In this document: positions 45,129 to 53,401 of the stretch, in pieces | Layout: each line of letters opens with the position of its first letter | How positions within the stretch are numbered: the first letter of the stretch is position 1 | Assembly (NCBI RefSeq): GCF_900079725.1 | Contig: NZ_LT599032.1 | Span: forward strand, 4,708,054 to 4,772,053 | Origin: an uncultured Dysgonomonas sp. | GTDB taxonomy: Bacteria > Bacteroidota > Bacteroidia > Bacteroidales > Dysgonomonadaceae | Length of the DNA stretch: 64,000 nucleotides | Reading direction: 5' to 3' | Program-made: the position numbers and the translations under genes | Notes under the pieces: model-generated | Seen by the model: only the letters and a program-made list of their open reading frames with translations | The model's database searches: none | What the model was told of the DNA's origin: nothing

Positions 45129-46226
45129 ATGATCTTTTTTAATATGATGTTATATACAAATAGGAACAAATCTTCAGCTTTGTACAGATTTCTCATCGAT
45201 CCTAAATTTCGGATATGGAGACACTTCATATTGATATTGAGCATTTCAATTATATCAATGAACCAAGCATTTAGTGTATTCGATTTCGGTGTAGTTAAAA
45301 ACAGATCAGGTATATTTTTTCTTTGTATCATTTACATGATATCTTATTGTGCAGTTGGATACTTCAATTTATTTGTTTTAATTCCAAAATATTTTTTAAA
45401 GAAAAAGTATATTTCGTTCTTGACCTTTATGTTATTATCAATGGCTTCGTTGCTGATGGTCCAGTATAGTTTTGAATATCTCGCTTTATTATATTTAAGA
45501 ACAGCCCCTGCACCGACTTCAATCTTCAACCCTGAGAATACAATGTTAATAGACATCTTGTCTACATTCATAACAATTACATTGTGTATTGCAGGGGCGT
45601 CTGTCAGTGTATTAATTAAACATTGGGTGATAGATAATCAACGCATTTCCCGTCTCGAAAAAGAACATATACAGTCGGAATTGGAACAACTGAAAGATCA
45701 GATAACACCTGATTTTTTATTTAAGATACTCAATCGTACAAGTGTTTTAGTAAAATCTGAACCGAAGAAAGCCAATGAAATGCTGATGAAATTGAGTATG
45801 ATACTCCGTTATCAATTATACGACTGCGATAGAGATAAGGTTTTGTTGAATTCGGAAATAAATTTTATCCAGAATTATTTGAATTTACGACACTTGTTTT
45901 GTGATGACTTCATGTTCGAAGTTGTAATAGACGGAAATGTTAACAGGACATTCCTTCCCCCGCTTTTATTTATACCTTTTGTTCAAGATAGCATTAGTAA
46001 TATATCAAAGGGGACAATTAATAATCTATTACAGGTTCGTTTTGAGGTAATTAATAATACTATTTACTTTTGGTGTAACAGTACTAATGAAGTATCAGTA
46101 AATAATCCTGATTTGTCAAATATCAGACAACGTCTGGATCTTTTATTCCCTGACAAATATTCTTTAAATATTATCGCCACCGGAAGCGAAAGTAGCATGA
46201 TAAAACTAGAATTGAATTTAGAATAA
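45129..46226 (+). CDS. LytS-type histidine kinase homologue, catalytically degenerate
   Basis: The 365-residue protein has four hydrophobic segments (about 30-165), a coiled linker and a HisKA-7TM-like/LytS domain. The phospho-acceptor motif reads ITPDFLFKIL with Asp195 in place of His. The N-box reads PFVQDSISN where the next gene has PFVENAVKH. The G-box lacks the GGLGL glycines (NPDLSNIRQRL). It is a tandem paralogue of the next gene and ends 1 bp before it. I infer a pseudokinase, perhaps a heterodimer partner or signal-modulating subunit. Confidence 0.8.
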   Translation: MIFFNMMLYTNRNKSSALYRFLIDPKFRIWRHFILILSISIISMNQAFSVFDFGVVKNRSGIFFLCIIYMISYCAVGYFNLFVLIPKYFLKKKYISFLTFMLLSMASLLMVQYSFEYLALLYLRTAPAPTSIFNPENTMLIDILSTFITITLCIAGASVSVLIKHWVIDNQRISRLEKEHIQSELEQLKDQITPDFLFKILNRTSVLVKSEPKKANEMLMKLSMILRYQLYDCDRDKVLLNSEINFIQNYLNLRHLFCDDFMFEVVIDGNVNRTFLPPLLFIPFVQDSISNISKGTINNLLQVRFEVINNTIYFWCNSTNEVSVNNPDLSNIRQRLDLLFPDKYSLNIIATGSESSMIKLELNLE

Positions 46227-47300
46227 ATGAAGATATTCAAAATCACGAATGACATAGTGCCTGCACTTCTGGTAGATTCTCGTTTCAGAATTTGCAGGCA
46301 TATATTATTATTCATTATCATATCGGTAATTACACTCAATTTTGTTTGGTATATACCTAAAGAGTATACAACTCATTTCAGCGTGTTCCAGGGTTGGATA
46401 ATCTACATGCTGGTGTTTGCCTGTGCAATATATGCTAACTTATATATTTTTGTTCCTTATTTACTCTTGAAAAACAGGTTCCTATTATATCTGCTTTCGC
46501 TAATATTTATGGTATTCCTTACTTTATTTTGTATATTATTTGTGCAGCAATATTTTTTTAAAATAGACAACCTGGTGGAAACAGAAAATCAAGTGCTTTC
46601 TATTGATATACTTAATATTTCATCGGCAATAGTAGCTTTCGCTCTGTTATTTATGGGTACGACAGCATTTTATCTACTAAAAAATTGGATAATCTATAAT
46701 AAGCATATAGATGAGCTGGAATCTGCCACTCTCGATTCTGAACTGAAAATACTCAAGAGTCAAATCAATCCGCATTTTTTGTTTAATATGCTTAATAATG
46801 CCAATATTATGGTGGATGAAGATCCCGATACGGCATCGGAAATACTAACAAAGCTAGAAGACATGTTACGTTACCAGATAGATGACAGTTCGAAAGATAA
46901 AGTGTCTCTGAGTGTTGATATCCAATTTCTTACACGATTTCTTGATTTGGAAAAAACACGTCGCGATTACTTTGATTATACAATATCGGAAGAAGGGGAT
47001 ATAGGTGCAATAGAAGTTCCGCCGTTATTATTTATCCCGTTTGTGGAAAATGCAGTGAAGCATAATTCGGATAGCGATAACGCTTCCTATGTGCATTTAC
47101 ACTTCAATGTAGATCATAACTATTTATACTTTATTTGTGAAAACTCAAAACCGAAGAAACCGGAGGAGAGGGCAGTCGGAGGATTGGGACTAATAAATAT
47201 TCGCCGTCGCTTAGATCTTTTGTATGCTAAAAATTATACATTGGAAATAAACATTACAGACACAACATATACTGTAAACCTTCAACTGAATTTATTGTAA
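46227..47300 (+). CDS. LytS/YehU-type sensor histidine kinase
   Basis: The 357-residue protein has four hydrophobic segments (about 25-150), then a His-kinase domain with INPHFLFNMLNNAN (phospho-acceptor His183), the N-box PFVENAVKH, and a G-box GGLGLINIRRRL. All key residues are intact. It starts directly after the stop of its degenerate paralogue (TAA then ATG), and 20 bp before the response regulator. It should phosphorylate that regulator. The signal is unknown; no periplasmic sensory domain is large enough to name. Confidence 0.9.
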   Translation: MKIFKITNDIVPALLVDSRFRICRHILLFIIISVITLNFVWYIPKEYTTHFSVFQGWIIYMLVFACAIYANLYIFVPYLLLKNRFLLYLLSLIFMVFLTLFCILFVQQYFFKIDNLVETENQVLSIDILNISSAIVAFALLFMGTTAFYLLKNWIIYNKHIDELESATLDSELKILKSQINPHFLFNMLNNANIMVDEDPDTASEILTKLEDMLRYQIDDSSKDKVSLSVDIQFLTRFLDLEKTRRDYFDYTISEEGDIGAIEVPPLLFIPFVENAVKHNSDSDNASYVHLHFNVDHNYLYFICENSKPKKPEERAVGGLGLINIRRRLDLLYAKNYTLEINITDTTYTVNLQLNLL

Positions 47301-47320
47301 ATATTAAAATTACACGGAAT

Positions 47321-48034
47321 ATGAAATGTATTATAGTCGATGATGAGCCGATAGCTCGCAAAGGAATGAAAAATCTGGTAGAGCAAGTCCCGCAACTGGA
47401 ACTCCTGGATAGTTTCAATAGCGCTGAAGCTGCCTCTCTATTTTTGTTGAACAATCCGGTTGATTTGATTTTCCTTGATATACAGATGTCCGGAATTACC
47501 GGAATAGAATTTGCGAAGAATGTAAGTAAAAGTACATTAATTATTTTCACAACAGCCTATTCGGAATATGCGCTGGATAGTTATGAAGTCGAGGCCATTG
47601 ATTACTTAGTTAAACCAATCGAGGGCGCGCGGTTCAGGAAAGCTGTTGATAAGGCTATTGCATATCACATACTATTAATTTCGGAAGAAAAGAAGAGTAT
47701 GGAAAACGTTGAAGATGAATATATATTTGTGAAATCCGACAGGAAGTATTTTAAGGTAAATCTTTCGGATATTCTTTTTATAGAAGGATTGAAGGATTAT
47801 GTAATCATCCAGCTTGACGGACAACGTATAATCACGAAACTTAACCTGAAGACTATGCATGAACTATTACCTAAAGCGATATTTCTGAGAGTGAACAGAT
47901 CATATATCGTAAATATCAACAAAATTGACTCTTTTGATAATAACGATGTTTTCCTCAAAACATATGAAATTGCAATCGGAAATATTTACAGAGATTCTTT
48001 TTTTAACGATTTTATTTCAAAAAAGAGTAAGTAA
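47321..48034 (+). CDS. LytTR-family response regulator
   Basis: The 237-residue regulator has a receiver domain with IVDDEP at the N-terminus, the phospho-acceptor Asp53 (FLDIQMSG), and Lys98 (YLVKPI). A LytTR DNA-binding domain follows (about 135-237: YIFVKSDRKYFKVNLSDILFIEGLKDYVIIQ, FLRVNRSYIVNINKID). Together with the two upstream kinase genes it forms a two-component system. Likely targets are the neighbouring TonB receptor genes, but this is inferred from proximity. Confidence 0.9.
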   Translation: MKCIIVDDEPIARKGMKNLVEQVPQLELLDSFNSAEAASLFLLNNPVDLIFLDIQMSGITGIEFAKNVSKSTLIIFTTAYSEYALDSYEVEAIDYLVKPIEGARFRKAVDKAIAYHILLISEEKKSMENVEDEYIFVKSDRKYFKVNLSDILFIEGLKDYVIIQLDGQRIITKLNLKTMHELLPKAIFLRVNRSYIVNINKIDSFDNNDVFLKTYEIAIGNIYRDSFFNDFISKKSK

Positions 48035-48332
48035 AATTCCGTCAGAAGAATATTCAATGTAATAACTATTAATTAGTATAATATTTAGATAAATCCCCCA
48101 AATAGGTCTATTTTTTTTGATTGGAGTTAACTTATTATGAAATCAATGCTGGTGTTGTGACTTATTCATAATTAACACTCATACTATTTAGGTATTAAAT
48201 TTACTATAAATACCTATTTATGGCGATTGTGCAGAGAGAGGCTGTATATTACTTTTACGCGTTCTAAAATGAGAGACAAGTTCTTTTAAGAATAATATTT
48301 GTACATAATTAAAACAGACTCTAAAAACGACA
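48035..48332. promoter_or_regulatory. Leader region of the xusA-like gene
   Basis: This gap of 298 bp contains two inverted repeats: TAGGTATT (48189-48196) with AATACCTA (48209-48216), and AAATAG-GT-CTATTT (48100-48113) followed by an eight-T run. A TAATATTTG near 48294 is a loose -7 candidate. A binding site for the LytTR regulator or an iron regulator is possible. Confidence 0.4.
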
Positions 48333-50750
48333 ATGAGTAACAAACTGTCCGGAGCTAACCTTTTCTGCTCCTTGCTTTTATTGTTTTTGATAAGCAATAC
48401 ATTAAATATATCGGCCCAGCAATCAAAAAGTGGAACTATCATCGGACGTGTCGCGGACGCACAGAAAAAAGCTGCTTACTCAATAGCTGTATCAGTAGAA
48501 GGAACTTCTATTGGTGAATATACAGATGAGAAAGGAGAATTTAAGTTGGTCAATGTACCTTCAGGAAATCAAACTATTGTAGTATCTGGTGTGGGGGCTA
48601 AGACGACCAGAGTAAAGGTTTTGGTAGAGGTAAATAGAACAACCCGTATTCCTGATATCGAAATAGATAATTCTGTCGAATTAACAGAAGTGGCTATAGA
48701 AGGGAAAACCGAAGCCCGTCAGAAACAGGAGCAGGCTTATGCTATAACTGTGGTCGACCTGAAAAAATCGTACAATACTGTGGCTCCCTTGAGTAAGATG
48801 CTGAGTAATATCTCAAGTGTTCGTATCCGGGAAGATGGAGGTGTAGGATCTAACTACAATTTCAGTCTCAATGGTTTTTCAGGAAATCAAGTGAAATTCT
48901 TTTTGGATGGGGTTCCGATGGATAACTTCGGCTCATCATTCAATTTGAGTAATATCTCTGTGAATATGGCTGAGCGTATCGAGGTCTACAAAGGAGTTTT
49001 GCCTGTAAGCTTAGGCGCCGATGCCTTGGGTGGAGCGGTGAATATTATCAGTCGTAAAGATGCCAACTATCTGGACGCGTCATACTCTATCGGGTCATTT
49101 AATACGCACCGGATATCTCTGAATGGAGCTTATACTGACCTGAAAACAGGCTTTACTGTCCGCGCCAATACATTCTTCAATTACTCGGATAACGACTATA
49201 AGGTATTTGCACCTATTAAGGATTTGAGTAACGGAAAAACAATTGAAGAACGATGGGTGAAGCGTTTTCATGACGATTACCAGTCGATGGGAATAAAATT
49301 TGAAACAGGGATAACCAATAAATCATATGCTGATTATTTATTAGCAGGAGTAATACTTTCCAAGAACGATAAAGATGTACAAACCGGTGCTGTGATAGAT
49401 GCTGTATATGGTGGTGTAAAATCGAAAAGTGAGTCGATGATACCGTCTATCCGCTACAAAAAGGATGATCTGTTTGTTGAAGGCTTATCCGCTTCATTCT
49501 ATGGAGCATACAGTATGGTCAACTCATTAAGTATAGACACTCTGGCGCGCAACTATAATTGGCTGGGCGAATGGGAGCCTTCCGATACAAAGGGCGAACG
49601 GGGAACTAATTCCTATACCGATTCTAAAATAAGGAATAGGGAATGGGTAGCCAATGCCAATATCAGCTATATGATAGATAATCATCAGTCCGTTACGCTG
49701 AATCATGTGTTTTCTTCTTTAAATCGGAAAATTCATGACAAAGTGGATCCTGACAATGAATCGAACAAGATACCTCAAAAGTTGACGAAGAATATAACCG
49801 GTCTGGGCTGGCAGGTAAAATATGACAAATGGAATGCCAATGTCTTCACTAAACTATACAGTACAAACAGTTCTACTTATAAGATAGTGAATCAGTATAT
49901 GACAGATGAAAGGCTTGATAAGGTAGATGATGATAAAACAAATGTTGGCTACGGAGCGGCATTTACTTATTTTATTTTACCCAAATTACAGGCTAAACTC
50001 TCTTATGAAAAGGCTTACCGCCTGCCGGAAAGTACCGAAATGTTTGGTGACGGACTTAATCAGTTGCGTAATCCCGATCTGAAACCGGAGAGTAGTAATA
50101 ATGCGAATCTAGGTTTCATCTTCGAACAAAATCTAAAAGAACATACTATCTTCCTCGAAGGTAACTTTATATACAGGGATACAAAAGACTTTATATTAAA
50201 AGACCTGACAGAGGCTTCTGCCGTAACCGGTTATAAGAATATGGGAAAGGTGCTTACCAAAGGTATAGAGGGCGGAATAAAGTATCAATGGAAAAACCGC
50301 CTCCATGCAGGTGCTAATGTTACTTATCAGGACATAAAGGATAATCAGAAGTATGAAGAGAACACAGGTACTTATGTAGGAAACGGAAAATCCGAGAATC
50401 TCAATTATAAGCGCCGCCTGCCTAATATTCCGTATTTTTTCGGTCATGGAGATATAGGCGTGCAGTTTCAGAATATAGGGCTAAAAGATTCGGAGTTGTC
50501 ATTAGACTATTCGATCAATTATGTATGGAAATATTATCTGTCTTTTCCCGGTCTTGGGGCAAAGTCGACCAAGGATGTGATCCCCGAACAGACTTCACAT
50601 GATATTTCCCTGGGATATACTATGCAAAACGGACGTTATAGCGTTATGTTGGAGTGTACGAATTTCACGGATGAAAAATTATATGATAACTACAGATTGC
50701 AGAAGCCGGGTAGGGCATTTAATCTGAAATTCCGTTATTTCCTGAAATAA
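48333..50750 (+). CDS. XusA-like TonB-dependent siderophore receptor
   Basis: The 805-residue receptor has a signal peptide (to SAQQ, about residue 30), a carboxypeptidase-like N-domain (GTIIGRVADAQKKAAYSIAVSVEGTSIGEYTDEKGEFKL), a plug (EVAIEGKTEARQKQEQAY to LGADALGGAVNIISRKD) and a barrel ending in Phe-Arg-Tyr-Phe-Leu-Lys. A DUF4374 lipoprotein gene follows 22 bp later. This pair matches xusA-xusB of Bacteroides thetaiotaomicron, which scavenges xenosiderophores. The third gene, xusC (PepSY), is not here; a PepSY gene lies at 60206. Assigned by context and family, not exact identity. Confidence 0.8.
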   Translation: MSNKLSGANLFCSLLLLFLISNTLNISAQQSKSGTIIGRVADAQKKAAYSIAVSVEGTSIGEYTDEKGEFKLVNVPSGNQTIVVSGVGAKTTRVKVLVEVNRTTRIPDIEIDNSVELTEVAIEGKTEARQKQEQAYAITVVDLKKSYNTVAPLSKMLSNISSVRIREDGGVGSNYNFSLNGFSGNQVKFFLDGVPMDNFGSSFNLSNISVNMAERIEVYKGVLPVSLGADALGGAVNIISRKDANYLDASYSIGSFNTHRISLNGAYTDLKTGFTVRANTFFNYSDNDYKVFAPIKDLSNGKTIEERWVKRFHDDYQSMGIKFETGITNKSYADYLLAGVILSKNDKDVQTGAVIDAVYGGVKSKSESMIPSIRYKKDDLFVEGLSASFYGAYSMVNSLSIDTLARNYNWLGEWEPSDTKGERGTNSYTDSKIRNREWVANANISYMIDNHQSVTLNHVFSSLNRKIHDKVDPDNESNKIPQKLTKNITGLGWQVKYDKWNANVFTKLYSTNSSTYKIVNQYMTDERLDKVDDDKTNVGYGAAFTYFILPKLQAKLSYEKAYRLPESTEMFGDGLNQLRNPDLKPESSNNANLGFIFEQNLKEHTIFLEGNFIYRDTKDFILKDLTEASAVTGYKNMGKVLTKGIEGGIKYQWKNRLHAGANVTYQDIKDNQKYEENTGTYVGNGKSENLNYKRRLPNIPYFFGHGDIGVQFQNIGLKDSELSLDYSINYVWKYYLSFPGLGAKSTKDVIPEQTSHDISLGYTMQNGRYSVMLECTNFTDEKLYDNYRLQKPGRAFNLKFRYFLK

Positions 50751-50772
50751 ACTATACAATCAGATTTACTTA

Positions 50773-52008
50773 ATGAAAACGAGGATGAAATATATAAATA
50801 AAATTACAGCATATATAATCGTAGGATGCATCGTCTTATTTACTTCGGCATGTGACGACGATGAATTTGGCACTGAAGAAATTCCTTTTGCTCCTTATGT
50901 CTTGAGTCTGGGTATTACATCCGGAGGGACAACCGCCTATTATCTTGTTACTGCAGAAGACCTTATGTCGGGGAACATCAATGCAGTAGGGAAAGGAATA
51001 GAGCAAAGCGGATTCCATGATTATGAGCAGGGTAACCAAACTATTTTTTGTGTAGGCGGTCTTGGTGTTACCAATACTACCGGAGTAGTGAGGGGAGGAG
51101 ACGGCTACTTATTTGAAAAAGGTGAATTTACCTTCAATCAGTCTCTTGCTGCATTTACACAGATTGACAATAATAGTATGATGGGGGTAGAAATTCCCGG
51201 TAATGCTGAAGAAGGAAGTAATATAACGTTTTATAATGTTGATATTAACAGTGTTGCTATTACGAGCCGTAAGACTGCTTCGATAGCGCCCATATCACAA
51301 TTCGAATGGCCGAGTATTACAGGACTGTGTATGACTGGTAATAAGATTTATATGACTTATTTCCATATGAATCCGAAGACCTATGAGACCAAATATACCG
51401 ATACCACTTATGTTGCTGTATATTCTTATCCCGAAATGACCTTAGACAAGGTTATGAAAGATACGCGTACTGGCCCGGCCGGATCGTGGTATGCTCATAA
51501 CGGTATATTCAAGGTAGAATCGGGTGACATGTACATCATGTCTAATTCTGCCATTGCCAACGGATATTCACAGAGCACGAAGAAAGCCGGATTCTTGCGT
51601 ATACCGGAAGGTACGACAGAATTCGATGATTATTTCTTCGATTTCGAGACTAAGTCGGGAGGATTGAAACCAGCCCATGTAAAGTATATTGGCGAGGGTC
51701 TGGTATTTGCCGAGGTTAGTACTATCAATCCGCAGACTGCAAACGATAGATGGGGAGATAAATCGCTGGCATGCTATATAATAGATCTCAATAACCAGTC
51801 GTTTAAACAGATACCGGAAATCCCTGTGCATGATGGAGATGGAGGACGCCGTTTTTCTGTCTTGGTTGATGGCGGATACGTTTATTTCCCTGTAAAGATA
51901 AAGGATGAAGGCGTTTATATTTATCGTATTGATCCTAAAACGGCGACAGCGGAGCGGGGTGCTAAAGTATCTACTAATTTTGTTGGTGGTTTTTTCAAAC
52001 TTAATTGA
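50773..52008 (+). CDS. DUF4374 siderophore-binding lipoprotein (XusB-like)
   Basis: The 411-residue lipoprotein (FTSAC, Cys28) shows the DUF4374 propeller pattern: PFAPYVLSLGITSGGTTAYYLVTAEDLMSGNINAVGKGIEQSGFHDYEQGNQTIFCVGG, and blocks such as EGSNITFYNVD and PGAEWYAHNG-like turns. XusB of B. thetaiotaomicron binds ferric siderophores on the cell surface and hands them to XusA. It follows the XusA-like gene by 22 bp and is likely co-transcribed. Confidence 0.85.
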   Translation: MKTRMKYINKITAYIIVGCIVLFTSACDDDEFGTEEIPFAPYVLSLGITSGGTTAYYLVTAEDLMSGNINAVGKGIEQSGFHDYEQGNQTIFCVGGLGVTNTTGVVRGGDGYLFEKGEFTFNQSLAAFTQIDNNSMMGVEIPGNAEEGSNITFYNVDINSVAITSRKTASIAPISQFEWPSITGLCMTGNKIYMTYFHMNPKTYETKYTDTTYVAVYSYPEMTLDKVMKDTRTGPAGSWYAHNGIFKVESGDMYIMSNSAIANGYSQSTKKAGFLRIPEGTTEFDDYFFDFETKSGGLKPAHVKYIGEGLVFAEVSTINPQTANDRWGDKSLACYIIDLNNQSFKQIPEIPVHDGDGGRRFSVLVDGGYVYFPVKIKDEGVYIYRIDPKTATAERGAKVSTNFVGGFFKLN

Positions 52009-52071
52009 AATATTATTTAATTTTTTCTGATCCGGCAAGCCTGAGGTATTAGTGAATAAGTCAGGTTTATA

Positions 52072-52101
52072 TTGCTAAATCGATTATTAGTCTTATCTTT
52101 G
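52072..52101 (+). promoter_or_regulatory. Promoter of the DEAD-box helicase gene
   Basis: TTG (52072-52074), a 19-bp spacer, and TATCTTTG (52094-52101) match the Bacteroidetes consensus very well. Transcription would start near 52108 with a ~100-nt leader before the ATG at 52209. An 8-bp stem (AAGCCTGA/TCAGGTTT) just upstream (52038-52068) may end the xusAB-like transcript. Confidence 0.75.
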
Positions 52102-52208
52102 TGGCGCAAAAACAATTTTTGTGTTGGTTCTACCCTATAGTTATTTCCCCCACGATTTTGTAAATTATAAATTAAAGATGACTGCTAGAAGAGCAGACTG
52201 AATATTAG

Positions 52209-53324
52209 ATGACATTTCAAGAATTAAATATCATAGAGCCGATATTAAGGGCTCTACAAGAAAAAGGATATACAAATCCTACTCCTATACAAGAAGATGC
52301 AATTCCCGTAGTTCTCAAAAATCAAGATATGCTTGGCCTGGCACAAACCGGAACGGGTAAAACGGCAGCATTCTCAATTCCGATTATACAACATTTGTAT
52401 CAGAATAAAATAAGCGGCAGAAAAAGAGAAATAAGGGCATTGATTATCACCCCCACGCGTGAACTTGCAATTCAGATTAACGATTGCATCAAAGAATATA
52501 CCCTGTATACAGGATTACGCCATTGTGTGATATTCGGCGGAGTGAAGCAAAAGGCTCAAACAGATGAACTGCATAAAGGAATTGATATCCTCGTTGCTAC
52601 ACCCGGACGATTACTGGACTTAATGAATCAGGGCTTTATTAGCCTGAATGCTATAACTCACTTTGTACTCGATGAAGCTGACCGTATGCTCGATATGGGT
52701 TTTATACATGATATAAAGCGTTTATTGCCCAAACTGCCAAAAGATAAGCAGACTTTATTTTTCTCGGCAACAATGCCTCCGGCCATAGCTGCACTTTCGC
52801 GTTCTATATTAAGAAATCCTGTAAGGGTGGAAGTTGCTCCGGTTTCGTCCGTAGTGGATGTGATCGAGCAAAGTGTTTACTTTGTAGAAAAGCAGGATAA
52901 GAAAGATTTGCTTATCAGTTTACTGAAAAAAGATAAGAAACAATCGGTTCTGGTATTTTCCCGTACGAAGCACGGAGCCGATAAGATAGCACGTTTGCTT
53001 TGTAAAGCGGGGATTGGCAGTGAAGCCATTCACGGGAACAAATCTCAGAATGCCCGTCAAAGAGCTTTGGCAAATTTCAAATCGCATAAGACCCGTGTAC
53101 TTATTGCCACCGATATTGCTGCCCGCGGAATAGACGTCAATCAGTTAGAATTGGTTATCAATTACGATTTGCCGGATGTTCCTGAAACCTATGTGCACCG
53201 TATAGGACGTACAGGGAGGGCCGGTCATAGTGGTACGGCTCTTACATTTTGTGCTGAGGATGAGCGTCCGATGCTTAAAGATATTCAAAAGCTGACAGGT
53301 AAAGTATTGCCTGTAGCTATTTAA
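52209..53324 (+). CDS. rhlE: DEAD-box RNA helicase, RhlE type
   Basis: The 371-residue helicase has all motifs: Q-motif (NPTPIQEDAIP), Walker A (QTGTGKTAAF), PTRELA, VATPGRLLDL, DEAD (VLDEADRMLDMGF), SAT, VFSRTKH, ATDIAARGIDV and HRIGRTGR. The C-terminal extension is very short, which favours an RhlE-type minimal helicase. Such enzymes unwind structured RNA, often in ribosome assembly or cold adaptation. It has its own promoter and is flanked by a convergent trehalose gene. Confidence 0.9.
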   Translation: MTFQELNIIEPILRALQEKGYTNPTPIQEDAIPVVLKNQDMLGLAQTGTGKTAAFSIPIIQHLYQNKISGRKREIRALIITPTRELAIQINDCIKEYTLYTGLRHCVIFGGVKQKAQTDELHKGIDILVATPGRLLDLMNQGFISLNAITHFVLDEADRMLDMGFIHDIKRLLPKLPKDKQTLFFSATMPPAIAALSRSILRNPVRVEVAPVSSVVDVIEQSVYFVEKQDKKDLLISLLKKDKKQSVLVFSRTKHGADKIARLLCKAGIGSEAIHGNKSQNARQRALANFKSHKTRVLIATDIAARGIDVNQLELVINYDLPDVPETYVHRIGRTGRAGHSGTALTFCAEDERPMLKDIQKLTGKVLPVAI

Positions 53325-53352
53325 AATGGATTTCCGGACAGGAGTCCGAAGA

Positions 53353-53401
53353 TAAAAAAAAGATCAGGGGGCGGATACTTAGATGTAGCCGGTCCTTTTT
53401 T
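53353..53401. terminator. Probable bidirectional terminator region
   Basis: Between convergent genes, an A-run (53354-53361), a GC-rich imperfect stem (AGG...GGC with GCC...CCT) and a T-run (53395-53401) occur. The symmetry of A and T tracts suggests use from both sides. A smaller stem (GGAC/GTCC) lies at 53335-53348. Pairing is imperfect, so confidence is modest. Confidence 0.4.
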
